Shown: positions 31,758 to 44,392 of the stretch, piece by piece
How positions within the stretch are numbered: the first letter of the stretch is position 1
Layout: every line of letters starts with the position of its first letter
Origin: Lonicera japonica
Lineage: Eukaryota > Streptophyta > Magnoliopsida > Dipsacales > Caprifoliaceae
Assembly: GCA_021464415.1 (NCBI GenBank)
Contig: CM038467.1
Coordinates: forward strand, 21,360,011 to 21,424,010
Reading direction: 5' to 3'
DNA length: 64,000 nucleotides
Translations under genes and position numbers: made by a program
The notes under the pieces: generated by a model
What the model saw: the letters and a program-made list of their open reading frames with translations, nothing else
What the model was told of the DNA's origin: nothing
The model's database searches: none

Positions 31758-33008
31758 TCACTCTGCTGCAGCATACTCGGTGTTACTTCCCTCCGTTCTA
31801 ATATCCGGCAACGTATCCAAATCCATCCGAGCCTCTTTCTCCTCTACCGTGACCGACGAATCATCACGCTCATTGTGTTCAACTTCATCTCTATTCTCAG
31901 CTTTTATGGGTCCCTCTGTCATCGAAAATCCAGAGCTATCCTCTGCTTCAGTAGACGCATTAGACCACACTGTGTTTTTTAATACAACAAACACCAATTT
32001 ATTCAACGAATTCGAGTTTCCTCCCGATGATGCTTCCCCATTCTCAGGCATGATCGAAATTGCTGAAATTGAGCTATTGGTCTCTTCTTCAAGTGTAATG
32101 TTTTGAGCACGGATTGAATGTGGCACCGTCGCTGTTTGATTCTGCAGTGATAAATCAAGAACCTCTGTACTCACTTCGTCTGTTATTGAAGAAGTGTTTG
32201 CTGTTGAATTTATAGCCAACCCATTTTCCAGTGTTTCCTCATCTTCCACTTTTATCCCTCTAGTGTGTTCATCGACATTTATTTCCTTGGTGGTATTGAC
32301 TTTATTTTCCTCCTCTAAAATACTCGCTTCAGCATTTTCATTCGAGTTTTCTGCTGTCCCATTTTCTTTTTCAGTGCTTGTAGTAGTTTCAGTATCGTGG
32401 GTCACAGCGCTCGAAGCGTCATCGGCCTTATATTGTTCCTCACGAGCCTCGTGAGTATACCCTGCACCTACACCATCATCATGGTCTCCCAAAGATGTCT
32501 CGTGGTGTTCCATAATACCCTCTTTCTCTTCGATTTCCTCCTTGTCTATTTCCTTTTCTTCATCTACAAACTCCTCTTCATGATCAACCTCGGAATCGGA
32601 TTTCTCTTGTTCATGTTCATCTATCTCATCATCTCCACCTCCTCTCCCTTCATCCTCTTTCTCTTCAATCTTCTCTTCTTCTTGCTCTTGTTCATCGTTC
32701 TTGTTATCTTCTTCTTCCACTCCGTTTTCTTCTTCAACTTCTTCTTCTTCATGCTTCTCCACTTGCTTAGTTGCTTCATCTACTCGAGGATTGAGATCTT
32801 TCCTTCCAAATTTCAAGATTTCATCAGCACTACGCATTTTTATCGTGTTCTTTGTGCTATTTTCATCGAATTCTATCTTCTTATCGTGGGAGTGTTTGAC
32901 TTGGTAAATCAACCAAAAGCAAACAGCAAGCAACACACAAATTTGTAGTACTTCCTTGGCCTTGACTCCTTTGGACCTCTGGTTTCTACTAGGAGATTGC
33001 CTTAACAT
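31758..33008 (-). CDS. Acidic single-pass membrane protein of unknown function
   Basis: One uninterrupted 416-residue frame. Residues 1-18 are basic (RQSPSRNQRSKGVKAKE); about 20-37 form one hydrophobic segment (VLQICVLLAVCFWLIYQV), then basic residues and a long Glu/Asp-rich tail (about 85-170 are almost solid E/D/K), later rich in Thr, Ser and Asn. This is a type II membrane topology (short N-terminus in the cytosol) or a signal anchor. Plants have similar conserved but uncharacterised Glu-rich proteins with the MLR-SPSRNQRSKG start; I know no function. The low-complexity tail would create false hits to myb-like protein X and similar names. An inferred 5' UTR intron precedes it. Confidence 0.8.
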   Translation of the reverse strand: MLRQSPSRNQRSKGVKAKEVLQICVLLAVCFWLIYQVKHSHDKKIEFDENSTKNTIKMRSADEILKFGRKDLNPRVDEATKQVEKHEEEEVEEENGVEEEDNKNDEQEQEEEKIEEKEDEGRGGGDDEIDEHEQEKSDSEVDHEEEFVDEEKEIDKEEIEEKEGIMEHHETSLGDHDDGVGAGYTHEAREEQYKADDASSAVTHDTETTTSTEKENGTAENSNENAEASILEEENKVNTTKEINVDEHTRGIKVEDEETLENGLAINSTANTSSITDEVSTEVLDLSLQNQTATVPHSIRAQNITLEEETNSSISAISIMPENGEASSGGNSNSLNKLVFVVLKNTVWSNASTEAEDSSGFSMTEGPIKAENRDEVEHNERDDSSVTVEEKEARMDLDTLPDIRTEGSNTEYAAAE

Positions 33009-33064
33009 GCTTGATGAATATTGTTACTATTTTATCTTCTAGTCTCGTTGTAGCAAGTAATAAC

Positions 33065-33899
33065 CTGCCAATAGAAACCAAAGATTTGGCAAAGAGATAA
33101 TCAAAAGGCTTTAAAGCAATCAAATGATACAAATTGTCAATGTGAAAAATACTAACTATGGTCTTTAAATTTATGCAGGGCTAAAGTAAGTTAATTCGAC
33201 AACTGTTGAGGTAAAAGTGCAAAACAAACATATGGTATATATATACTGTTTACAATTCTAAATTTTATGTGTAGTTCCACTTCCACCTTTTGAGAAGCGT
33301 AATTCCACTTGTTCTTAGCAACACAAAGTTACCTAATTGCACCAAATTAAGTGCTCAATATAATCAAGAAAGTTGGGAAACCAATTCCACAATGCAAATG
33401 CCCGAAATAAAATAACAATAAATTCAAGGAAAAAAAAAATAAGACAAAGTTAATTCAAATAATAAAGATCAGATATTAAAAAACAAACCGCAACTGAAAA
33501 TCAAATCCGAGGTTAAACAATCTTTCCCCAAACTAATGAAACTCAGTACAGGAAACATTTGTATAAAACAACAATGCCTCAATTAATCTTACCGAGTAAA
33601 AAAATCAAAGTCTAGTCCAAGAAAACAGGAAACCCTAGAAGCCCTTAATCAATAATGCCCACTTATAAATCCCAAAACTAGATAATCCACAAAACCCCTC
33701 TTCAGTACTACTAGTTAATTAGCAACACTAACCCGATCATTGCACTTTTGGCCTTATCTCCTACTACTACCAAAGTGTGAGGAAATGTGATGACCATTTC
33801 TTGAAAGGATCGAAGATTAATTGAAATGCATGTATTTGAAGACTAACATATCTTTGTCTTTGAAATATATATATAGAGAAAGAGCAAGGAAGAAAATAC
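33065..33899 (-). other. Inferred 5' UTR intron of the acidic protein gene
   Basis: On the minus strand a donor TTTCCAG|GTATTTTC (33900/33899) and an acceptor ATTGGCAG|GTTATTAC (33065/33064) bracket 835 bp without coding sequence. The ATG follows 56 bp later. Confidence 0.45.
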
Positions 33900-34180
33900 C
33901 TGGAAAATGGGAGGATAAAATCAATGAACGGAATGAGAAGAAACTAGAGTGTTTGGTTTGAAACTCCGTGACAGGGAAGATCGGTATGTATGTATGGGTA
34001 TGTGAGTACGAATATATGGCTGAAAGTGTGAAATGGGTTGGATTTTTTTTTTGGGGGGGAAAGGGGTGTTACTGGTTGAGGATAAAAGATGAAGAAAGTT
34101 GCAAGCCCCCCATGACCCCATCTGTAAAATTATAAATGTGGCGGGTGTCTTCAGGCAGGCTTTGTTCCCGCTTACTCTAA

Positions 34181-34503
34181 GGCCTCGTTTGGTTCACGGA
34201 AAGGAAATCGATTCTCTTATCTTTCCCATGGAGGTGGGAAAGTAAATTTCCTGTCAAATTTCCTTTCTTGTGTTTGGTAAACCATGGAAAGTATTTAGGA
34301 AAGAGTATTATTGTCTAAAATTTGTGTAATAAATACTTGGAAAATCACATGGGAAAATCAATCCCATGTGTTTTGGGAGGAATGGTTTTACCCCCTACTT
34401 TCCCCTCTCTCGGGAAAGTGTTTCCGGAATTTGTGCTTACCAAACAAAGGAAAGGAACGACTTTCCTTTCCCGAGTACTAAAATCCGTGAACCAAACGAG
34501 GCC
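34181..34503. mobile_element. Tourist-like (PIF/Harbinger) MITE, 323 bp
   Basis: The terminal repeats begin GGCCTCGTTTGGTTCACGG and the right end is the exact complement over that stretch. A TAA duplication is at 34178-34180 and 34504-34506. Its tips match the MITE at 7396-7875, but the interiors differ, so it is a related but separate subfamily. Confidence 0.85.
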
Positions 34504-34714
34504 TAACCCCTATATTTAATTTAATTGACTACCAAGGCAATTGTGGGAACCACCAGTTTTTCTCTTTTTTCCCTTTTTCTTTTTATATTAGTGGCCTCTA
34601 AAACCACCATGCTCCCATATCATACATTCAATCTACACAAATGCGTTGTAAAATTGCTTGTATTAGAAAAATAAGTGGGAAGTGTTATGCCCACTTTTTT
34701 ATTGCACTGACTAA

Positions 34715-35058
34715 GTTCCTATTTGGTTGAAAATAAAAAAACAAGTACATTTTATTTTTACACTTTTTAAAATTGACTTTATTTTATATTTTTTCTCATC
34801 AAACTTTTAAAATATCATAACTTTAAATTCAAAAATAAAAATTAAACAAATATATATATATATATATATTTAAAACTTACTCATCGAGATCTATAAAATA
34901 AAACCCTTTGTGATTATTTTTAGAGTTTTTTTGAATTGATTAAAAAAAAATTCTAACAAAAACCAAATTCACTTTACAACATCCTTTCACACTTCTCAAC
35001 TTACTTTTAACAATCCCCAACTTAAAAACTCAACTAAAAAATTCAATCAAACAAGGCC
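34715..35058. mobile_element. Tourist-like MITE, 344 bp, more diverged
   Basis: The left end GTTCCTATTTGGTTGAA and the complement of the right end, GGCCTTGTTTGATTGAA, are imperfect inverted repeats. TAA flanks both sides (34712-34714, 35059-35061). It sits only about 210 bp from the element at 34181-34503. Confidence 0.6.
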
Positions 35059-35061
35059 TAA

Positions 35062-35794
35062 AGATTTATTTCTTGTAAAAAAAAAAGTATAGTGTTAAGA
35101 GTGAGGGACTACGAGTATGAATTTATTACACAAATCTAATTAACTAGGAGACATTTTCATAATAAAGGGAAATTATTGATTAGAGGAATGGCGTTGAATA
35201 CATTAAATTGTCCCCTCGGTGGAAATCTTTTTATTGAATGACGCAAGAGCGCACGGCTCTAATCATCTATTATTTCACAAGCTTGTGTGTTGTATATCAT
35301 TTTGTTTTTCATGTTTTCTGGTCTGAAACCATTTTGGTTTAAGTAAACGAATAAAGGATATTGTTATAAAATAATGCCAAAAAGGTTTTAAACTCAAAAA
35401 TAAAATTCACCTTCAATTACCAAAAATGCCAAGGAGGCTTTAGAGCTGCTCTAAAGTCGAGCGTAAATTTGTTTTGCAATGTTAGTATGCATTTGTTGAA
35501 ATTGTTCCAATATTAAAGCGTCAACATATAACAATCATCAAACTGAAACTAGCAACTGTACAATTCTTCTTTGTACAATATACAAAACAACCATATATCT
35601 TCTTCATTACACTCGTCATTGAACACAAATTGCCTGATCCAAGTACAGAAACAAGTCTACATAGGTTCTTACAACTCAACTATCCCAGCTGATCCAATGT
35701 AAAGGACCAAGGGGCTGAGAAACGCGTATATAAGAAATTTTTTCTTCATCATCCGTATTCATACTACATTTACTATCATCAATTCAGCCCACTG
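35062..35794. other. 3' flank of the DUF21/CBS gene, nothing else recognised
   Basis: No second gene is seen. The part nearest the stop codon is probably the 3' UTR of the minus-strand gene. Confidence 0.5.
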
Positions 35795-38700
35795 TCATGA
35801 ATCCTCAAAATGGTGATCTGTCTCATCAAAGATCTCCTCCTACATTGTAGAAAAAATCGACATTGTACTCTGAGATAGGACTAATGGGTAATACTCTTCT
35901 TTGACCATTGAGTAATGCTAAAACTAGTGATTTCTTTGAAATGCGTGAGAGACGTGATTGGGTATAACTAAGGAATGCGATATAAAGATACATTACCTGT
36001 AAAAGCTCTTCGATGACATCTTCCATAGTTATAATGCCAACAGCTTCTTCTTCTTCAGGGAGCTTTGGAAGTGTGTTACCATCTAAATGCAAGATGTCTG
36101 AGTACATCTCTTTTGCCCACTTTTTGCTCCTACTACCCTTGAAAGAACCACCCTTGAAAGAATTGTTCCCACCATTGTTGGGGAAACTCTTCCACCTCTG
36201 TATTGGTATTTTGGTCTTTACGGTCTTATCTTGTGGAGGCAGCTTCTCACCATCAACAATGTCTACCCTCACATCCTTCACTGGTTGATCTATTTCTATA
36301 TATATATAGCGAGAGAGAGATCGGGGAAGGGGCGCAGAGATTTAATTTAGACAAACATTTTCATAGAAAGAATGTGAAGTTCAGAATATGACGAGAGAGT
36401 AGCTTACTATCAGCAGGGCTCTTGCTGGGAGACTGGTCCATCTTGTTCCACTGTCTCACGACGACAGCCATGTGGCTGTGACCCTTCTGAAACTCATTCA
36501 ATATGTCGTATAATGGCAAAGTTTCTGGAACCCTAATTAACATTGAAAAAAGTACAGAAAAATGAGTTTTGTAATGATATGGTGCAAATCAAACACCAAC
36601 TTCAACTTTGGTAAATGATTCACCACCGCACTCTACACACCCCATTTCATTTCATTTTCAAACACTCTGGAAAGAGTCAAAGAAGCTAAGAAGTCAAGAC
36701 TTCAATTTCAATATCGTCAGGAAAATGTTCGAGCATGTCTTCTATAAAGTACAACGAAAGCAAAACTCTCTATTTAACAATATAACATACTTTGGAATCC
36801 TACGGATAGTAACGCTCTTTACAGGGACTTTGTCTTCTGGATGGATGGTTAACAAATTCTTTGCCTGTAAGACCAACAGTCAAAAAACAAGTAAATTAAA
36901 TTAATTAATAAAAGAACAATGCAATGCCCAAGAATATATGCAATAGTTTTTTACATGTTCATATGCAGAATAAGGCTAGCCACCAAATTACTCCTCATTT
37001 CCAAATAAAAATGGCACCTAGGCTACTTCCAAAAGTTTTGGGCTGACTAAAAAAAATTTGGGCTAAATCCTAATTTGTAGAAAGAAGTGGATTTTGTTAA
37101 AATCAGGCTCACATAAGTGGGCTGATTACTAATTTTCTAAAAAATAAATACTCCTCCCTTAAAATTGCACATTTCTTCTTGGTGTGCTTCAAATCAAGAA
37201 ACACACATTTAAAACCAGTTCAACAAATTTCTAAATAGTTAAATTTACTTCAATCTTCACATTGACGGTGTCAAAGTTAATTTTTCCTTCTAAGTTTGAA
37301 ATAGATACACTTAAATTGATCATGGACATTTAAAATGGCAAGTGTTAATATTGATATCAATGTCCACATAGCAAAGAAAAAAATTGTACAAAACGAACTT
37401 TGTCAGCACCCCTAGTTTGTTCCAAAAATCAAATGTAGAATTATTTATATTTCTACAAATAATATACCGAAATGCTTTAACAAAAAATTTATTGAATTAT
37501 TAACATGCGTAAATTTGTGTTTCCATTGAAACTTTTAGAAACAATCTGGGGTAAAAACAGTGTACTGATGGATATTGTTAGTCAACCCTTCAACTACTAA
37601 TTATTGGGCTTTGTTTGATACAGAATTTTTGAAGCTTAATTGTGTTGTTAGTTAATTGAATGGACTAAACCACAGAGTGATATAGCACTAATGCTAATTT
37701 TGTTGATTTAAGTTCTAACAAGCTCAACTGACGGTGGTGCACGGCGACGTCATTGAACACTGCCAGTTGGGGGGCACGCTTTAAAAAATAAAGTGAAATA
37801 ACTAGTAAAATAATAGGCGTCAAAACTTTAGGATGACTTATGAAGAGCTTCGAATTTAATATTAAGCGTGAAAAAGAAACAATCACTTACCAGGATTAGT
37901 CCAATTATGTTTGTAGGTTGTTCATAGTAGACTGGCACTCTGCTATGCCCTTTCTCCAAAATTAAGTTCATCAAATCCCTGTGTTGAAAGGAATATAGAA
38001 TATACATTGTCAGAAAAGCATAAAAATACTGTGCACCATAACCCGTTTGCCTGAAAAAAACCTACAAATGCAACACCTGTCAAGTTTGGCATTAATATCG
38101 ATTGCGAAAGTTTCAGAGATAGGAGTCATTGCATCGCTAGCAGTTTTCTCAGAGAGCTCAAGTGCTCCAGCAATAATTGTCGTCTCATCATGTGTTAGTT
38201 CTCCACCTTTCCCTGCCTGCTTACGCTTGGTTAGATTAGAAGATCGTAAAACTGAAGATAAAGTGTAACGAAGCAATCCAGGCAATATTTCAACATAAAA
38301 AATTGGCAACCAGAAATGTCGGGAAAAGAAATGAAAAAAAAAATCAAAATCAAAACAACAAAATTATGAAGGGAAGAAGTAGGCTGGTGAATAAAACAAC
38401 TCTTGAATGCAAAAAAAATTCAAAAGAAAGGATGGAAAGGTAACACTTGAAAATTCCGCGATGAATTTTGTATCACTGCACCCACCTCGTTACCATGCAT
38501 ATTAACTAGTGCTTTCAGCTCTGCTCTACGAAATAGAGCTACATGTCCATGCCCCAGCAGAAAGTCTAATAGCTGAAAATCACAGAAATTACAGAAACAT
38601 AAAGGAGTAAAGAAGAGAAACTTGTAAGGCTCCCTAAATATTTAGCTCACGTCAAAAGAGTTCAAAGGGGTAATTTTGCTAAACAAGGAGGCTTCACCTT

Positions 38701-41695
38701 GCTTATTGGATATGCAACAGGAAAACATATCCAAACAAGAACACGAACCATTGGTGCCACAGCTGCCCCAATAGCCAACCCATATCTAGAACATACAGAT
38801 TGCGGTATAATCTGTCCATACAAATTGATATGTTAATTTCATCAAGTAGCTTTAATGATTAATTTCTCAGACAATATTAATATTAATACTAAAACTCCAA
38901 ATGGCTTATGTTTCTGGAAAGCAGTTCTTGTATGCAAAACAATTTGCCAATTTAGACGAAAAAAGAACATGAGATAAATCACTCACCTCACCAAACAGAA
39001 GTATCAATGTCACTGAAATCAAGATAGCACCCCAAGCGGTAATCAGACTATCCAGAAAAATGGGAAGTGTCTGAGGATAAAAACAACCACCTCATGTATA
39101 AAGAAAATTTAATATAATTTACGAAACATATCCTAGATAGATCACAATTATGTCACCTCCATGGCAGCTGCATTACAAATAAGCAAGGTGCAAAGCAACA
39201 AATGCTGATTTTTTACAACTGGCAATATCTTCGCTGTTGTGACAAAGTACAAGTTGTAAGTATGTAAAGAACACGACCACAGAAAAGAAAAACCTTAATA
39301 TCTTGTGGTAACAAAAATGTATTGTTCAGCAAACAAATACAATTCAGAGCTATGAAGCAAAGTTATAGGTATGGAGTACAACACGACGCAGGTATGGCAA
39401 TTCAAAAGAATTCAAGAAAAAAGGATAAAAATGCACCTAGCAACAAAATAAAAATATGAAACATATTATGCAATCTATTGAATGTTTGTATAGACTTTTC
39501 TATTTACACATTTAGCACTTAAGGCATGGTTAGTATGATCCCTCAGGCAGTTACCGTGATATGATGAGTGGTCAATTGAAAAAAAAAAGAGGCACACTTG
39601 GTAAACAGTTTTGATAAATTTGACTCTAAACTCCTCTTCTTTTAGGCAAAGATATCTATGCACTCCCTCTCTCTCCCTTTGTTTTAGTTTGATAGCTTCT
39701 CCTCAGGTTATAGATGTTGAACATTAATTGGGAATTGGATCCCAGTTAATGTTAGGATACTTCAAGAATCCGTAATTAAAATTGAACAAAATATCAGAAT
39801 GTGATAGCATGGTGCGAATGGGGGTTGAATCAGAACAGAATTGAATCCTGATTTGGATGAATTGATGGCTTCAAAGAATTAGAGGAACAATTTTGAGGCA
39901 CTCCATTTGCAAAGTGCTCATGGATCATCCATAATAACTAATTACCCATTCATGTCCTAATTTTTTTGTAATTACTGTATCAGTCATGACTGGTACAACA
40001 CGTGTACCTCACTGTGTGTCTAAGGGTTTTGAATTGCTTTCTGTCTTTACGTTCTTGGTAATATACAATCCAAGAGTAAATTACGGAGGGATAATTAGCA
40101 GAAGGGTAGAAAAAGTTACAGAATGACTTGGTTTGCCATCATATATGGCCACTCCATTACAGTGCAAAAACCTACATAATATCTAACGGGTTCTAGCAAT
40201 TGAAAAAATTCTGCTAAGTAGAATGTGAATTGCAGTGCACAACAGCGGGAAGATAACGAGATTAAGATGCGACGGTTCTGAGGAGTTGAGGAAAAAATTG
40301 GGTCTAAAATTTTGGATTGTGAGATATTCTTTGTGCAATGAAATCAGCATATAGGTTACATAGTGAAAAATGCATCAACCAGGTTCTTTAAAAATAATCT
40401 TGGTCAGAAGTAAATTGAAGAGAAGGGCAAATACAGCAATAAAGTAAAAAAACTCCAAATAAAACCACCAACCGAGGGGGAATAATCAAATACAGCCCGA
40501 AATCAAACGACGCCATCTACAGCCTGCCTCTAAATCCTTCTTAATAGTTTCACCTATAGTTTTTCTAGGTCTTCCTCTGCCTCTAGGACTAACGGCATGC
40601 TCCTCCATACATGCCCAAACCATCTAAGTCGAGATTCCACTTTTCTGTAATAGGTGCCACCCCAACTCCCTCTCTGATGGTAACATTCCTGATCAAGTCT
40701 TGCCAGAACATGACCGCCCAACACTCAGTCCCATACAACATCGAAAATAGAATTTTCAGAGTAGAAGCTTTCCTCCATTTCAACCATCCTGAATCCGGTG
40801 GTTTACATCTCCCTCTATCTCCCCATCTTCTTGTATAATGGATCCAAGATACTTAAATCTACAGCCTGGAAATTTTGCTTCAGGACTAAATGCGAATTAA
40901 GAGCCACAAAACCAGAAGCAAAGAACATGACATCAACGAAAACAGAGTAGAGACAGAAACACAATACTTAAGTAGCTCCAGAATGTCTTAAACATTCATA
41001 TAATATTAAACAATTCTTGCTCCAGACTATGATTACCATATTAGTACTGCACATTTAAAATAAACATCACCTAACAACTAATAAGTATATATATTATAGA
41101 GTAACATAATGTTAGGTACTTTCCATCATAGACTGTGGTGGATACTTCTCTAAATTTGTACATTTTTGTGCGGTGATGATCCATCAAATATTGTTATATT
41201 AACTATATATACAATGATTAATATGATAAGTGTAATAAATAATAGTGTAGCGTAACTTATTATGGTATGCATGCATACGTATATCCTTTATTACTTAAAA
41301 ATAAAAAATAAAAATAAATAGTTCCGGTTCTAAAAAAATTCTAAAATCAAACAGTGGATCTTTTTAACATCATATAAACATAACTAAAATATTAAATTAC
41401 GGGCTCGCAACTAAAGATGTGTTAATTAAAAAAAAAGGATAAAAAATACCTACAATCCCACTACTCTATAGATTAATTAAAAATTAGATACAAAACAACA
41501 GTAACCGAAAGATATACCAGCATGTTTACGATCAGTAGGAGTTCCAGACTTAGCGAGAACTTCGAGATCAACGAGACTCAACGACATGAGCCCTAGAGTT
41601 AGTCCAGACATCATTCCGGCGAACAGAACAAGAAATATGATTATCAGTATGTGAATGAAGAACTCCGACTCGCAACATCTGTACTCTACGGCCAT
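35795..41695 (-). CDS. DUF21/CNNM-type membrane protein with CBS domains
   Basis: Eleven exons join in frame: 41518-41695, 39157-39233, 38987-39070, 38698-38811, 38486-38572, 38077-38216, 37891-37978, 36791-36864, 36408-36532, 35997-36289 and 35795-35839; 434 residues. Residues 1-175 are the DUF21 (CNNM transporter) region with hydrophobic spans ([34 protein letters not shown]). A CBS pair follows, opening with [16 protein letters not shown] and [20 protein letters not shown], and closing with [26 protein letters not shown]. This is the Arabidopsis At2g14520/At4g33700 type, of similar length. Relatives are implicated in divalent-cation (Mg) transport, with CBS domains sensing adenine nucleotides; the plant role is little defined. 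The 2.3-kb first intron holds an RTE fragment. No defect is seen. Confidence 0.93.
40499..40870 (-). pseudogene. RTE-type LINE fragment in an intron
   Basis: On the minus strand the frame reads [10 protein letters not shown], then [18 protein letters not shown], and in a shifted frame a counterpart of the family's RLRWFGHV block. These are the motifs of the C-terminal end of RTE-type non-LTR retrotransposon polyproteins. The middle is deleted and frames shift, so it is dead. It lies in intron 1 of the DUF21/CBS gene in the same orientation as that gene. Confidence 0.65.
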
Positions 41696-42690
41696 TCAAC
41701 ACCTAATTGTCTTCTCTATCTCCTCTTCAAACCCTAGCAAACCACCAAATTCACTGTCAAAAGATACAAAACGCATGGAATTCGAGAAAAACACTCAAAA
41801 TCTTCAATCAAAACCCTAGAATCTTGTATCTAACTTTTTGAATCAAACTTGAGATAATACAGTTAGAAACTCAAAAGAAAGTCCACTCAAAACCTTTAAT
41901 TAAAACCTCAGAATCTCGTACCTAACCTTTTAGTGCACGAAATAAAAACTTCTGATACAGTCAGAAGCTTGATCACGGAACTCAGAAAAAAAAGAAAAAA
42001 AAACACTCAAAACCTTGAATTAAAACCCCAGAATCTAGTGTCTAACTTTTTTACGCACGGAATCAAACTTGAAATGGAGTTAGAGAAACAGAGAATCCAC
42101 GTAAATGCATAAATCACTTTTTACGTGAATTGAAGTAGGAAATAGTGATGTAAAGTGATTGACGGAGAGAGAGAGAGAGTGTGTGTGACCTTGACGGAGA
42201 TTCGCCGTAGGAGAGGCTAGACGGATGGAGAGTTAAATTTCACCGGCGAGTGTGTACCAGAAGGTTAGCGAACGGTGATTGTGACGTTCGATCCTCCTAA
42301 TATAATATAAAAAAAATAATATTGAGCAGCTCGGTGGGGTGTGCTTTTAAAGGTGTGGTAGTTCGGTGCCGATCGTAACGGGAGCTGGAGCTTCTGTACG
42401 ATCACGGTCTATACGTAGCTATACGCTTACTCCTACGCTGAACGAAGCAATTATTCGTGTTGCAACTGTTGAGAACACGCCACCTACATTTACTCGTGGC
42501 TCGTCTGCGTGTACCTCCATGTAATAAATAAGTATAATGTATTTATTTAAATATCTTTTATACTATATAGTAAAAATATGAAAAAAATGAGAAAGTTTTA
42601 TAGGATTAAATATTGAATTAAAAAAAAGATATTAATACCCTTTTCTTATAATATTTTACGTCTCATTATGACACTAATAGCAATTAGGAG

Positions 42691-42772
42691 GTGCTAAATG
42701 CATTTAGCACAACCTGAACAACAATTAAAAAGTACTAAATGTGCTTCAAAAAGTGCTAAATGCATTTAGCAC
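42691..42772. repeat. Two identical 20-bp perfect palindromes
   Basis: GTGCTAAATGCATTTAGCAC occurs at 42691-42710 and 42753-42772, each followed by a similar ACCTGRACAACAA. A partial unit (AGTACTAAATGTGCTT) lies between them. Confidence 0.9.
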
Positions 42773-44392
42773 TACCTGGACAACAACCAAAAGGCGCTCA
42801 CTCATTTAAACCTAACCTATTTAAATTATTTATACCTAAACCAGTAGAGCTCACTCATTTAAACCATCGCATCCGTCTCTTTTAAGTCAAACGAATTGGT
42901 ATTAAAGTTTGAGATGAAAATTTTTCATATAAACTAAGCTTATTTGCATCATTTTTTTTTTAAATAAATAATATTTACTTATATGACCATTTTTTACTAT
43001 TTATAGTATAACTTTTCGTCATTTCTTTAAACTTAATATTAAATTTACATGCATGGATGACAAGGCGATTATGTTATAAGAAGAAATGCAATCAAGATTG
43101 AAGTGGATGCTTCCCTTTGTCCTTTTTAAATAAGAAGAAATATGTAGCGGGAAGCGATTATAAGTACTATAATTAATTAAGTGATAAATAGGATTTTTGT
43201 TATAGACAAACATGATATTATTGATACGAAGACAACAATTGATATCTCCTTTCCTGGTGGACAAACGACAAAAAGATTTGGGACCCACTTTTGTTGAGAT
43301 AGTTTGTTCAAGTTGGAACGCTTGGAGGGTCGCCAACCAAATATGATCCTCTTGTTCGGCTTTATATTATATTCTACAGATTAAAAAAAAAAAGTAATAA
43401 TTTAAATAATGTATCATAAGTTGATTATTTATAGGCCAGTCTCAATTGACATCATTCAACATTGTTATTGCATTACTCGCTGACTAATGCATTCACACAA
43501 GATTGATTAATTAGGTAGTCAATTGGATGGCTAGACATACGCTTTGCCTCTTAGGATTTTAGGAATGTTGACCTAAACCATGTTTTTCCATCCGTCTTTC
43601 TTGATTAATCGGAAAGAATAAATCAAATGTTTAGTTAATGTTTCTTGTCTTTTATTTGTCAAAAAAAAATTAAGTTATTATTTTAATCACAATTCTAAGC
43701 CCTTTTAATTAGAATGATTACTTTTATACAAAATTCCAGAAAAAAACATATATACCTTAATTACATGTTTAGAGGGGCGCACGTAATTATTAGAATGTGA
43801 AGTTGATATTAATTTTTTCTTTTTAAATTTATTTTAACAATGAGTAATTGTTAGTTTGATATGCTACAATTTTGTGCCAAGATGAATATGTTTATGTAAA
43901 TGATTCATATTCGTAATTTTGTCTATCATGACTTTTTATATTTTTTTAAGTTGAAGCAACATTCTTAATTTTTTCTTAATAAATGAGTAATTATCAGTTT
44001 AGTATGTTATAATTTTATGTCAGATAAATATATTTATGTAAAAGGATTCATATTTGTAATTTTATTTATCATGACTTTTTTTTTTGGCTGAAGCAACATT
44101 CTTCAAATTAAAGAGTAGTTTGAGATTCTAATCTTTCCTTTTTTTCTTTTCTAAATTATTATCATGTCGACCACTGCAGTATTGTTTGTTGTTTCCAGCA
44201 CACACTTCAAAATAAAAAGGCACTAGGTCGGTTTTCAAATATTGTATTCCATTAAAAGGTAGCATCAATGTTTAGAGCGAGTAATATTTAATTACCTAGA
44301 AAAGGACTCGGATGCAACTTCGCTTGAAACTCTTAAACTTCAACTAAACAGAAAAGTTTGTACTTTTGAGATCTGAATGGGAGGTTAAAATA

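Noticed and set aside
32397..32948. 183-codon plus-strand frame rich in F, L and I opposite the acidic protein
   Set aside because: It is the antisense of GAA/GAG-rich coding DNA, which gives TTC/CTC codons; no independent signals.
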